Assembly (NCBI GenBank): GCA_002353225.1
Contig: DEJF01000057.1
Location: 70,765-104,300, forward strand
Length of the DNA stretch: 33,536 bases
DNA from: Prevotella sp. UBA2755
GTDB taxonomy: Bacteria > Bacteroidota > Bacteroidia > Bacteroidales > Bacteroidaceae
Direction: 5' to 3'
Shown here: positions 21,760-31,100 of the stretch, in pieces
How positions within the stretch are numbered: position 1 is the stretch's first letter
Layout: every line of letters begins with the position of its first letter
Translations under genes and position numbers: made by a program
Notes under the pieces: generated by a model
Told to the model about the DNA's origin: nothing
The model's database searches: none
What the model saw: the letters and a program-made list of their open reading frames with translations, nothing else

Positions 21760-22857
21760 ATGAATATCAAATCCATACTCATCTTGACAGCAGCAGGCAT
21801 CATGCTTGCTGCTTGTCAGTCTAATACGTACCAGATCAAAGGTACGGTAGAGGACGTGCAGGGGGATACCCTCTTCCTGACAACAGACCTCCAGCAAGGG
21901 ACTCCCCGTGATACCATCCTTGTCAAGGACGGACAGTTTGAACTCAGTGGCGAGACAGACTCCACTTACTTCTGCATGATTTACAGCAAGAACGAGGAAG
22001 CCTTGAACATCCCCCTCTTCATTGAGCCTGGAACCATCAAGGTCCTTTTGTCGAAGACACCAGGGGGCTCAAAGGTTGGTGGAACGGCTATCAATGATGA
22101 GTGGCAGCGTATGTCTGACTCCACCATGGTGATAGGCAAGGAGATCAACAATATCGCGGAGAAAGTCTTTGCCAATGAGAAAGCGACAGAGGCGGAGCAA
22201 CAGGCGGCAATGGCAAAGATTGAGCAACTCAACCAGCGTCATGCCAAGGTGGTACTTGACTTCACGGAGCGTAACATCAAGAATGAGTTGGGCTATTTCC
22301 TGCTGACAATGTTCCCCGAGGAAGTCATCCCCAACAAGGACCGTCTGCGTCTGATCAAGATGATGCCTGATGGACTGCGCCAGCGTCCTGCCATCAAGGA
22401 GATGGAGCAACAACTTGCTAATGCGTCTAAGACTGAGGAAGGTGCTGTCATCGAAGACTTCACCATGCCGTCTATCGAAGGGGCTCCCATGAGTATCATG
22501 AGTGAGGTGAAGAAGAACCGCATCACCGTCCTCGACTTCTGGGCAAGTTGGTGTGGACCCTGTCGGCAGGAGACACCATTGATGGTGGAGATATACAAGA
22601 AGTATAAGGACAAGGGACTTGGTTTCGTGGGTATCTCTCTCGACGAGGATGGTGACGCTTGGAAACAGGCTACCGACCAGTTGGGTATCGTATGGCCGCA
22701 GATGAGTGACCTGAAAGGATGGGAGAATGCCGCTGCCCAGATGTTCAATATTACCAGTATTCCCCACACCATCGTCCTCGACCAGAACGGCAAGATTCTC
22801 CGTCGCGGACTACGTGGTCAAAAGTTAGAGCAGTTCATTGCTGAGCAACTGAAATAA
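21760..22857 (+). CDS. TlpA-like thiol-disulfide lipoprotein with DUF4369-like domain
   Basis: A 365-residue exported lipoprotein (signal MNIKSILILTAAGIMLAAC, Cys19). Residues about 25-130 look like the beta-rich DUF4369 domain common at the start of Bacteroidales thioredoxin-like proteins, and a helical linker follows. The C-terminal thioredoxin fold (about 225-365) has the active site WCGPC at Cys265 and Cys268, preceded by ITVLDFWAS, and the conserved cis-Pro in TSIPHTIV. It should act in the periplasm as a thiol reductase. It is the third gene of the operon, three bases after prs; the link with PRPP synthesis is probably only positional. Confidence 0.9.
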   Translation: MNIKSILILTAAGIMLAACQSNTYQIKGTVEDVQGDTLFLTTDLQQGTPRDTILVKDGQFELSGETDSTYFCMIYSKNEEALNIPLFIEPGTIKVLLSKTPGGSKVGGTAINDEWQRMSDSTMVIGKEINNIAEKVFANEKATEAEQQAAMAKIEQLNQRHAKVVLDFTERNIKNELGYFLLTMFPEEVIPNKDRLRLIKMMPDGLRQRPAIKEMEQQLANASKTEEGAVIEDFTMPSIEGAPMSIMSEVKKNRITVLDFWASWCGPCRQETPLMVEIYKKYKDKGLGFVGISLDEDGDAWKQATDQLGIVWPQMSDLKGWENAAAQMFNITSIPHTIVLDQNGKILRRGLRGQKLEQFIAEQLK

Positions 22858-23069
22858 CTCTTTCATCATAACCCCTATTAGACACTTTTTATTCCGATAC
22901 CTCTTCTCTCAGTAAATACACTGAATTTACTCAGTAAACACACTGAATTTACTCAGTAAATTCAGTGTATTTACTTTCGCAGGAGATATTAGCATGAAAC
23001 TTGTTATTACAACATTTTAGAGGCAACGATTATTCCTGTTTGGGACAACATCGCTTTCCCTCGTGTTAG
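22858..23069. other. Gene-poor spacer between convergent genes
   Basis: Between the tlpA-like stop and the small ORF I see no credible protein gene. The only structured part is the triple 21-bp repeat at 22911-22975. The rest, 22976-23069, has short broken frames and no promoter or RNA fold that I can support. It may be degraded coding sequence. Confidence 0.5.
22911..22975. repeat. Three 21-bp units, the last inverted
   Basis: Units lie at 22911-22931, 22933-22953 and 22955-22975, each separated by a single C. Units one and two are direct copies differing at one base (T to C). Unit three is the exact reverse complement of unit one. Each unit is itself an imperfect palindrome, with AGTAAAT and ATTTACT ends around a 7-base core (ACACTGA, inverted to TCAGTGT in unit three). 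Arms one and three can pair over 21 bp around a 23-base loop. It could be the terminator of the thiE-like/prs/tlpA operon, a protein-binding array with about two-turn spacing, or a mobile short repeat. Confidence 0.85.
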
Positions 23070-23168
23070 TCAGTAACAAACGATTTCATACAGAGAGTCA
23101 AGAGCCTCGCCCTTGGCGGTAGAGACCGCCAAGAGGGCGAGGGTGAACATGGTCATTATCCTGCTCAT
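23070..23168 (-). CDS. Possible 32-residue secreted peptide or truncated gene after blaR1
   Basis: A short minus-strand frame starts 24 bases after the BlaR1 stop (ATG 23168-23166) and ends at TGA 23072-23070. The product begins MSRIMTMFTLALLAVSTAKG and continues EALDSLYEIVCY. The first 20 residues look like a signal peptide, and LDSLYEIV resembles the start of a mature secreted protein. It may be the third gene of the blaI-blaR1 operon, cut short by a nonsense or deletion event. The coding sequence of the signal part is a near-perfect inverted repeat (23105-23142). No homologue recognised. Confidence 0.4.
   Translation of the reverse strand: MSRIMTMFTLALLAVSTAKGEALDSLYEIVCY
23105..23142. 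repeat. GC-rich 16-bp inverted repeat
   Basis: Arms at 23105-23120 and 23125-23142 pair perfectly over 16 bp apart from a two-base GA bulge, with a four-base AGAG loop. There is no T run on either side, so a classical intrinsic terminator is unlikely. It lies between convergent genes and inside the small ORF at 23070-23168. Confidence 0.75.
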
Positions 23169-23192
23169 TATTAAGAGAGAGTGTTATTGGGA

Positions 23193-24920
23193 TTATTCTT
23201 GCTTTTTCTTCGTGGTGATCTTAATGCGCTTGGGCTGGCCGTTCTCGCCTTTCACAACCTCCATGTTGGCAACATTGCCAGAGGGGATGTTGGCTATCTC
23301 AGAATCGTCAACCTCCTTGCCATCAATCTCTAAAATATATTTCTCCTGTGGAGCCTTCGTCGTACCGTCGAGTTTGAACGTAATGGGCACAGTGTATTTC
23401 ACGGCTACGGGTTTGCCATCCTGTTTACCTGGAATCCAGTTAGGCATGGAACTGATGACGCGCAGGGCCTCGGCATCCAGCAAGGGGTCGATGCTACGCA
23501 CGACTTTGGCATTCGTAATACTGCCGTCTTTCTCTACCACAAAGGTAGCGATGACCCTACCCTGCTTGCCTGCTTTATGGGCTTCCTCTGGATAGCGTAC
23601 ATTCTTAGACAGATATTCAAGCATGGCACTCTGACCACCAGGGTACTCAGGCATTTCTTCAACGACATCGAACGTCTTGTCATTAGTGCTTAATACATCA
23701 CTACCATCCTTCTGCAACCGCAGGTCAAACTTGAGTTGTGGGTCACTGACAACGACCGAGCCACTGGCATAGCCCACATACATCACCTCTATCCTATCAC
23801 CTTTCTTCACTTCCAACGAGAACTCACCGTTCGGATCCGTCACGGTACCTCTCTTGGAACCAACGACTCTGACAATGGCACCAACGATGGCGTCTTTCTT
23901 ATCTTTGTCTTTCACCACACCACGGATGGTGTAAGTCTTAGTGTCTTCCTGAACCGCAGGGGCTTGTTCCACCACAACCACTTCATTCAGCCTCATCTGT
24001 TGGGATGTGGTTGGGGTTTGTTGTGCAATCGGTTTCTTCTGAGGTTCGTTATACACGACATCTGTGACTGTGCGAGCGTTCAGGACCAGGGCTGTGCCAA
24101 TAACAGGCAGGAGGGCGAGCAACTTCAGGAGATGGCTGCGCTTTGTTTCTTTATGTAACATCATATGAATACGTTTTTTGAGGGTACTGTGACTGATACC
24201 GTTGGCAATGGAGTACCCGCCAATGCTCACGGCTTTGGTGATTAACAGATATTGATATTGACGCGCGTTAATCCCCTGAGAGAGTACAACACCGTCCGCC
24301 TCGTATTCATGGATGGCGCGCAGGTCTTGGCGCAACATCCACATGGCTGGGTTGAACCACTGGAGGGCGGTGAGGATATCAACGAGAAGCACATCGTAGG
24401 AATGATAAAGCCTGATGTGACCCCGTTCATGAGCGAGTATGGCGGCATTCTGTGCCTCATAGTCGCTGCGATTCATCACGATATAGCGCATCCAACTGAA
24501 GGGGGCCACCTCGGCGTTACCGGTCACACAGAGGGTGATGCCATCAGGGAGTTGGTGCTGTTCGCAATGCTTGATGAGCGACATGACTTTGAATACTGAC
24601 CAGAGGGTATGAACTGCGACAGCCACCACACCTATTATATAAAGGATAGGTAGCACGGTTTGCCACAGGGGTGTCGTCTCTTCTGCCACTACCTGCATTT
24701 GGACATCTCCCACTTCGACAGCAGGTGAACCCTGAAGGGTCACTGTCTCATGTATCGTGATGACACAAAGGGGCAACACGAACGAGGCTACAGCAGTGAG
24801 CAGCAACACGATACGGTTGACACGATGGAAGGTCTCGCGAGAGAGCATCAGTCGGTAGAACATATAGAACACGATGATGAGTACCGCCACCTTGAGGTCG
24901 TATAGCAGAAAGTCGGTCAT
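23193..24920 (-). CDS. BlaR1-type M56 peptidase fused to carboxypeptidase-like and TonB domains
   Basis: A 575-residue membrane sensor. The N-terminal M56 peptidase region (about 1-275) has several membrane segments and the zinc motif HERGH at His164-His168, with acidic partners in HEYEAD (Glu205, Glu207). After a further membrane segment near residue 280, a carboxypeptidase-regulatory-like beta domain follows (about 330-400; TIRGVVKDKDKKDAIVGAIV). A TonB C-terminal domain follows (about 420-520; PEYPGGQSAMLEYLSKNVRYPEEA), then a charged tail (about 525-575). In BlaR1/MecR1 the M56 domain passes a cell-wall signal to the BlaI repressor; here the antibiotic-binding domain is replaced by TonB-type modules. 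It starts eight bases after blaI, in one operon. The inducing signal is unknown. Confidence 0.92.
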   Translation of the reverse strand: MTDFLLYDLKVAVLIIVFYMFYRLMLSRETFHRVNRIVLLLTAVASFVLPLCVITIHETVTLQGSPAVEVGDVQMQVVAEETTPLWQTVLPILYIIGVVAVAVHTLWSVFKVMSLIKHCEQHQLPDGITLCVTGNAEVAPFSWMRYIVMNRSDYEAQNAAILAHERGHIRLYHSYDVLLVDILTALQWFNPAMWMLRQDLRAIHEYEADGVVLSQGINARQYQYLLITKAVSIGGYSIANGISHSTLKKRIHMMLHKETKRSHLLKLLALLPVIGTALVLNARTVTDVVYNEPQKKPIAQQTPTTSQQMRLNEVVVVEQAPAVQEDTKTYTIRGVVKDKDKKDAIVGAIVRVVGSKRGTVTDPNGEFSLEVKKGDRIEVMYVGYASGSVVVSDPQLKFDLRLQKDGSDVLSTNDKTFDVVEEMPEYPGGQSAMLEYLSKNVRYPEEAHKAGKQGRVIATFVVEKDGSITNAKVVRSIDPLLDAEALRVISSMPNWIPGKQDGKPVAVKYTVPITFKLDGTTKAPQEKYILEIDGKEVDDSEIANIPSGNVANMEVVKGENGQPKRIKITTKKKQE

Positions 24921-24928
24921 ATTCGTCT

Positions 24929-25291
24929 TTAGGATTGTTGGGTTTCTATTTCATTGATGAGTTCGCGCAATTCGTCAACGCTGATTTTCTCTTCCTTGAC
25001 AAACGAGGAGACAGCAGAGAGATAGGAATCACCAAAGTAGTTCTTGATGATGCCGGCAATCGACTTGCGCCCGTATTCATCTTCGGAGATGATGGGGAAG
25101 TACTGATAGGTGTTGCCAAACTGCTTATGATCCAGGAATCCTTCGCGCTCCAGAATACGCACAATGGTAGAGAGCGTATTGAAGTGAGGGCGAGGCTCAT
25201 CGTAATGCTCCTGTAACTCGCGAACGAACATGGGACCGTACTTCCAGTAGAGGTCCATGATTTCCTTTTCCTTGTTAGTCAGTTTCTTCAT
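24929..25291 (-). CDS. BlaI/MecI/CopY-family repressor
   Basis: A 120-residue winged-helix repressor of the BlaI/MecI family. The N-terminal DNA-binding part (about 1-75) shows LTNKEKEIMDLYWKYGPMFVRELQEHY and HFNTLSTIVRILEREGFLDHKQFGNTYQY, matching the family's recognition helix and wing. The C-terminal part (about 80-118) is the dimerisation helix pair, where BlaR1-like peptidases cut or trigger cleavage. It is the first gene of the operon with the M56/TonB sensor, which it should control together with itself through the dyads at 25329-25400. Confidence 0.94.
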   Translation of the reverse strand: MKKLTNKEKEIMDLYWKYGPMFVRELQEHYDEPRPHFNTLSTIVRILEREGFLDHKQFGNTYQYFPIISEDEYGRKSIAGIIKNYFGDSYLSAVSSFVKEEKISVDELRELINEIETQQS

Positions 25292-25328
25292 ATATTCCTT
25301 ACTTTTTATGGGTTAAAAACTCCATTGT

Positions 25329-25400
25329 TTTGCGTCAAATATCAATATCTGACGCAAAGTAACTAAAAGTTTTCGTTATATACAACTAAAACGTTTAGTT
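25329..25400 (-). promoter_or_regulatory. Dyad symmetries in the blaI promoter region
   Basis: Two inverted repeats lie upstream of blaI. TTTGCGTCA (25329-25337) and TGACGCAAA (25350-25358) are perfect 9-bp arms 12 bases apart. AACTAAA (25384-25390) and TTTAGTT (25394-25400) are perfect 7-bp arms 3 bases apart. A near-consensus -7 element, TTACTTTG on the minus strand, overlaps the right arm of the first dyad. Either could be the repressor's operator; the shorter one has the compact size of BlaI sites. Confidence 0.5.
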
Positions 25401-25446
25401 TTTAAAAGATTTTAAATAGTTTATTTAGTTATTAACAGCCCACACG

Positions 25447-25752
25447 TCAGCGAAATAAAAAGGTGTAGACCATGCTACCGATGAGAGAGACGACGAAAAG
25501 GGTCACGATGAAGACTACGGCGAATAAAAGCATAGCCAGAAGGAATCTGAACAATGTACTGAGATAGCCGTAGCCCGACAGTTGCTTGATGGGGATGACA
25601 GTCAGCAGATGACAGTAATTGCCTTCATAGTGGGTACCGCAGGTAGCACATTGGTGTGATTCGTTCGACATCGGTGCCACTTGATATGGTTGCTGCTGCC
25701 ACTCTCTGAACAAACGATATTTTTCCTTTATTCGTCGTAATAGGGTTTTCAT
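25447..25752 (-). CDS. Shrunken DUF3667-like membrane protein
   Basis: A 101-residue protein. Residues 1-50 look like the start of DUF3667 proteins, with a basic Trp-rich helix (REWQQQPYQV) and a half zinc ribbon CATCGTHYEGNYC. Full members continue with a second CxxC pair and several hundred residues of membrane helices. Here the frame goes straight into a short linker (HLLTVIPIKQLSGYG) and one or two hydrophobic segments (about 64-98). The second Cys pair is missing, so only three cysteines remain and metal binding is doubtful. It reads as an internally deleted gene or a mini-protein; its frame is still open. It lies 14 bases after tamL on the same strand, so it may be co-transcribed. Confidence 0.65.
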   Translation of the reverse strand: MKTLLRRIKEKYRLFREWQQQPYQVAPMSNESHQCATCGTHYEGNYCHLLTVIPIKQLSGYGYLSTLFRFLLAMLLFAVVFIVTLFVVSLIGSMVYTFLFR

Positions 25753-25766
25753 AAGGCTAAATAGAT

Positions 25767-28118
25767 TTAGAACGGATAGCCAATAGCGAAGTGGAGGGTC
25801 TGGTTCCTCTTAAAGCCATCGATATTGAAGAAGCCTGACTTTCCTGTCTCATAGGGAACATGCAGACCAATTCCCCAGTCGAGACGGAGAATAAGGAAGT
25901 CAAGGTCGTAACGCAGTCCGATACCAGTACCAACGGCAAGGTCACGAAGACAGTTCTTGATACGGAAACGTCCCTTAGAGGAAATATCCTTTGAGCCATC
26001 AGCAGTTTTCAGACTATTAGAGGAATTCCAAACATTTCCTGCATCCAAGAAGATGGCGCCATGAAGATTGCCGAAGAGTTGACGACGATACTCCAGATTT
26101 GCCACAAACTTAATACTACCATTACGCATCAGATAGTCTACCGCCCTGTCACCAAAGGACTCAATGCTGCCAGGACCTACCCCACGGACAGAGAACGCAC
26201 GGATGCTGTTGGCACCTCCGACGTAGAACATCTCGGAATTAGGGACAGCATCTGAATTGCCAAAAATCCAGATATATCCTGCATTGACATGCCCCACCAA
26301 CTGCGACGTACTATTAAGATTCCATGTCTTGGTAAAATCGGTCTCGATCTTCACGAACTGGGAATAGGGATTCTTAAACAGTGGTTTGTTCTTCTCATTC
26401 CATTTCTTCCCACCTATCATATACCCCAATGACAATAGGTTGCCCGACTCAGCAATAGTTGTCTCCCATCGGATAGGATGCAACTTTCCCACAGGACTGG
26501 TATAGGTATAGGTATAACGCATCTCTGGAATAAAATAGTCCTGCATCGTGGCTGCGAGATAGGGATTCTTCTTCACCAGACTGTCGTATGCCTCTGTATG
26601 ACTGTTCATAAACTGATACTTGACGGTGAAAGGCGAGAACTCATGACGACTCTGTGCTGAAGTCTGCCACTTATAGGTCCACTCTCCACTCACCACATGC
26701 ATCTTATAGTAACTGGGGCGATAGATGATATCAGCAGACAACTTGGCGAGGGTAACAGGTGTGGAGTAGAAACGCTTACGGCGGATGCGATGTCCGTTTT
26801 TGTCGCGGCGCACCCGATTACCACCAAAGAAAGGGGCAATGATACGGGGAAACTCGATACTGGCATCAGCACCATACTCATAGTTATTCATCGACGAACC
26901 GCCACTGGTCGCCCACTCATAAGAGCCGTGGAGGTTGATATCTATCTTCTCACCACCACGGAAGGCGTTACGACGGGTGACACCCAGTTTCAACTCTGGT
27001 CCTACTCGTCCGATAGTACGCGCATTGAAATTGGTCTCGATATAAAAGTCCCATGGCTTGTCGAACACACAGTTAAGTGTCAGGTCCAGCGTATCACATG
27101 TAGCCGTTGTATCACGAGGTGTAAACACGAAATTGGTAGACGAGAAGAGTCCCATAGCATTGAGTTTGTTTATCGACTGCACATAGTTGTCATAACTATA
27201 CAGTTGACGAGGACGCAGTTTCATATCTGCCATCAGCACACGAGCACGGATAGGTGTTTTCTTGCCAGAGAAGCGAACGGTGAAATAACGACGGTGAAGT
27301 GAGTCAGTCAGTTGCTCCATAAACGTCTTACGCATATTGATGTTCACCCGACCGATATACCATTTATGGAGTGCCTGCTCCGGGACATCCTTTGCCAGTT
27401 GGAAACGCAACTGAACCTTGCCGTCTACGGCAATCGTGTCAGCAAGATAGGAGGCATATCCTGATTGATAATAGTAGAAGCCATTGTTACGTAGCAACAG
27501 GTTCACACGACTGCGTTCCGCATCCAGATTAGACACGACGAAAGGATCGCCCTTATGGATTTTCGCCTCGTCCAAAGTGGTTTTTATCAAACTGTCTGCC
27601 GCTGCCGGGAATCCGAAATAGCCGACACTGTCAAGATAGTAGAGACGACCAGGGTTCACCGTATAGCCTATCTTCGCTGTCTTGGGATTCTTCTGCGGTA
27701 CCACCTCATAGTCTACCTGTCCGTTAAAGTACCCATGGTTACGCAATACCGAGCGTGCCACAGAAGAGCGTAGTTCTGGATTCACCCATGACATCAGCAC
27801 CGGCTGTTTGCCGAAAGTCTTGGTCATCCATTTGGCAAAGCCCGAGTCTTTTCCACTATAGTGATTCCATACTGACAAACCGAAAGAGAAGGGCATACGA
27901 TGATAACTGCTACCGAAAATAGCACCATTAGGTGCTGTGGCAAGGGCAGCATCTACTTCCTCCTGTGTCTGGATGAAGTTATCATTTGCCTCATAATTCT
28001 CATAGGCTATCTTCGTCAGTCCCGTGAAGAGTTTGTCATCCTCTGGGATATTCTTCGTCATTGAACAAGAGGAGAGCAGTACACCTATTATGATATATAG
28101 AACACTATTTCTTTTCAT
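25767..28118 (-). CDS. tamL: TamL, lipid-anchored Omp85/BamA-family outer-membrane protein
   Basis: A 783-residue outer-membrane protein of the Omp85 superfamily. The lipoprotein signal ends at Cys18 (LLSSCSMTK), followed by POTRA domains (about 20-380) and a 16-strand barrel-type C-terminal half. Landmarks include MFYVGGANSIRAFSVRGVGP in the barrel's conserved loop, GAIFLDAGNVW, and a final strand ending HFAIGYPF with a C-terminal Phe, as in barrel proteins. In Bacteroidetes, TamA is replaced by a lipoprotein form called TamL that works with TamB; the lipobox and the next gene fit this exactly. It should help insert proteins or move lipids at the outer membrane. Its start overlaps the end of tamB by 14 bases. 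Confidence 0.93.
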   Translation of the reverse strand: MKRNSVLYIIIGVLLSSCSMTKNIPEDDKLFTGLTKIAYENYEANDNFIQTQEEVDAALATAPNGAIFGSSYHRMPFSFGLSVWNHYSGKDSGFAKWMTKTFGKQPVLMSWVNPELRSSVARSVLRNHGYFNGQVDYEVVPQKNPKTAKIGYTVNPGRLYYLDSVGYFGFPAAADSLIKTTLDEAKIHKGDPFVVSNLDAERSRVNLLLRNNGFYYYQSGYASYLADTIAVDGKVQLRFQLAKDVPEQALHKWYIGRVNINMRKTFMEQLTDSLHRRYFTVRFSGKKTPIRARVLMADMKLRPRQLYSYDNYVQSINKLNAMGLFSSTNFVFTPRDTTATCDTLDLTLNCVFDKPWDFYIETNFNARTIGRVGPELKLGVTRRNAFRGGEKIDINLHGSYEWATSGGSSMNNYEYGADASIEFPRIIAPFFGGNRVRRDKNGHRIRRKRFYSTPVTLAKLSADIIYRPSYYKMHVVSGEWTYKWQTSAQSRHEFSPFTVKYQFMNSHTEAYDSLVKKNPYLAATMQDYFIPEMRYTYTYTSPVGKLHPIRWETTIAESGNLLSLGYMIGGKKWNEKNKPLFKNPYSQFVKIETDFTKTWNLNSTSQLVGHVNAGYIWIFGNSDAVPNSEMFYVGGANSIRAFSVRGVGPGSIESFGDRAVDYLMRNGSIKFVANLEYRRQLFGNLHGAIFLDAGNVWNSSNSLKTADGSKDISSKGRFRIKNCLRDLAVGTGIGLRYDLDFLILRLDWGIGLHVPYETGKSGFFNIDGFKRNQTLHFAIGYPF

Positions 28119-31100
28119 TGCTTTCAGTTTTTAGGGAGTCGGTGGGAGTGCTCAGGTGATTCTGATTACTCGGATTATTCGGAGTACTCGGAGTGTTCTG
28201 ATTATTCAGGATTCTCTGAGGACGCAGGTTCTGCTCCTTGAAACGGAAGATATCCCAGAAGGTCTGCAGTGAACGGCGCCATGTAAAGCCAGCACCATAT
28301 TTCTGTGTGTAACCGTCCAACCAGTCGTAACTGTTGTTCTGGTAATACAGCGTGATAAACTTATTCGCTGTCTGGTCAAGACGGTATTCGAGTGACACAT
28401 TATCGAAGAACGAGTTATTACGCTGCTGTAACTCCGCACCTGTCGACACCTTACCGCCAACGGCGATTTTCAGGCGATTGTTCATAAACCGCTTGGCAAA
28501 CTTAAACGAGTAGTCGGTATGCATCGACCCGGAAGCATCCGTCGAGTTATCCATACCAAACGAAAGGTCAAGGGTGCGCAGGGCATTACCCGTAATCTGA
28601 CTAATCTCTGAGTTCAAGAACGAACTGAGTGCAGAGTTCATCGAGAAGGCTCCTGTGTTGCCATCGGCAAGATACATACCCGTGGTAAGCATTGTCACGG
28701 CTAACTTACCACGCTGCTCTACACCCATTGCCTGTAACTCACTATGCAACTGCATGTCCTCCGGGGCATCCAGTGTGAACTCCAGTCCCATATCTTTTAA
28801 TGTCTTGGAGATAACCACGCCACAGTCAAACTCGACACTCCGTCCTACCCCACTGCTATTAGACACAGTGGCACGCGTACGCTCGGTCGCCGTGATATTC
28901 AGGGTAGGATTCATCGGTTCCCCCGTAAACTCAATATAGGAGCCATCTTGTATGGTGAAAGTCTTCAACGGAATGATAGGCAACGAGTATTTCATCTCTC
29001 CGTTCGACAAGGTATATCGTCCACGTAGTTGCAGATTATCAGCAGGAGTATAAATCATGCGCAATGTACCGCCTCCCATCAGGTCGACATAGTTGGAATG
29101 GTCGGTATTCAGATATGCCATGATATGGGCACCTTTCGATACATCTACCGTCATATCCATACTAAAACCATCCAGTTGAGGGCGCTCCACGACGACTTGA
29201 GCCGTATCACTAAAGTCGGTGAACTTGACAAGTTCCTCCAACTGGTTATCTGTAGAAAGTGGGGTGTCACGCAGCACATAACTCATATCCGTAGAGCCTA
29301 ACACATTCAGTCTGCCTCGCATATTCAGGTTATCTAATGTACCCCGCATCCTACCATACAAGTCTACAAATGCCTTTCCATAAGCGATACTGTTGGGATT
29401 CTCTTTCTCACCAATCACCTGGAAATCCTTGGCTCGCATACGGAGGTCAACTAAGATACGGTCAAGGTCACTGAAATTGATACTGCCCATCAAGGTCAGA
29501 GGATTCTCATTATAGGCATAAAGGGAGAAATTCTCTAACATCAGATTGGAACCGACGATACGCACTGGGTCATTGTCAAAACGCATACGCATACCATAAG
29601 GAACACTGACGAGATAGGAGGAGTCAAGGTACACCTCACCATCCACCTGTGGAGTCTTCAAAGCACCCTTGATAGTCAACTCACCTTCACTATAGCCTTC
29701 CAAGCCGACTATCTGGTCAGGAACGAAACCGTTGACAATCTCCAAAGGGAAACGTATCAACTGTAACTTAGCGTCAAGAGCACCCTCGCCCTCATTAAAA
29801 TAGGTTCCGTTCAACAAACCGATCTCCTTATCATCTCTCAACAGGCGAGCCTCCACGGCATGGGCATCATCCTCTTTCTGCAGATATACCAACTCGGTGC
29901 TCACATTACCTATCGGACTCTTCTCGTAGGTCATGTTCCGTACGGACATATCACTGACCATCGAGAAACGACCCGTCTCATGCTGCACCACATGGTAGTC
30001 ACCATCCAGTAATCCTGTCATACGAGGAACATACGGAAGGACAGAGGTAATCTCACCTAAGTCGAAACGGTTCAAACTAACCGTGATATCTTGTAGAGCA
30101 TTGGGATCACTCTCCTCGGAATAGATCTTCACACCCGTACCATCATCGGCTATCAGGTCAATTTTTGCCTTCACTTTATGGTCACCACCCAAGAACACGA
30201 AATTATCTTGGTTTAGTGCAAACTCCTTATAACCTAATGTCGGACGATCAGGCACCAGATGCACATGAATACCACTGTCGACCATCTCCGCCTTTGCACC
30301 AATACGGGCACCCAACTTATTAGCGGAGTCGTAATAGCGGACACCCATCGTGGCACCACGCTCTTGCAACACACCATCGAAGAGGGCATTAAAGACAAAT
30401 TGCGGATTTTGCTTGTTGTTACGTATCTGTCCTCCAAAACTCAGATGCTCTTTTCGCTGGGTCAGTCGAAAATTAATAGTGTCCAAACGAGTTCCGTCAT
30501 AGACAAGGGAATGGATATAGCCATTACCATTGACTCCTGTCTCGGGGGAGGTCGTCATGTCGAGAAGTAAATCCTTGAAGTCGATATTCCGTCCACTCTT
30601 CAAGAGGGTGGCTATTGGATTGTCTTTCTTGCTCTCCACATGTAGTTTCATCATGGGAAGCAGTCTGCGTAACGCCGGCTGATCGATAATTTTCTTATCA
30701 TACTGTGCCATGGCTGAGTCGGTGAACGTTGTCAACTGTTTCATCAACCGCTCATAATGTCCGCTACCATCTACCTTCACGATAAAGTCACCACTCTGAA
30801 TACGAGCATAGGTGGTATCTGAACGGAGGTTGACTAATAGCCCCAAGTCCTCTGGACGATATACCTTGGCGGAGTCTCGGATTGTCAGGTCGGTGAAGAA
30901 ACCGCTGGCATAATGAGTCTTGCTCAGGTCGGAACTGACATCCACATGACCACAGAGTGCGATAGTTAAGGGCTTGTCAACCAAACGTAGACGGTAGAGG
31001 TCTAACTGAGCCATGTCTGCAGTGATAGTACCATCTAACTTCTTATTCATCAGGGCATCCAAGGCTATCGTACCATTGAGTAACTGGTTATCACCCGTCA

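Noticed and set aside
22069..22767. A 232-codon minus-strand ORF
   Set aside because: It is antisense to the TlpA-like gene, which has an intact WCGPC site and signal peptide.
23105..23142. Hairpin as a classical intrinsic terminator
   Set aside because: Stem is strong, but neither strand has a T run after it.
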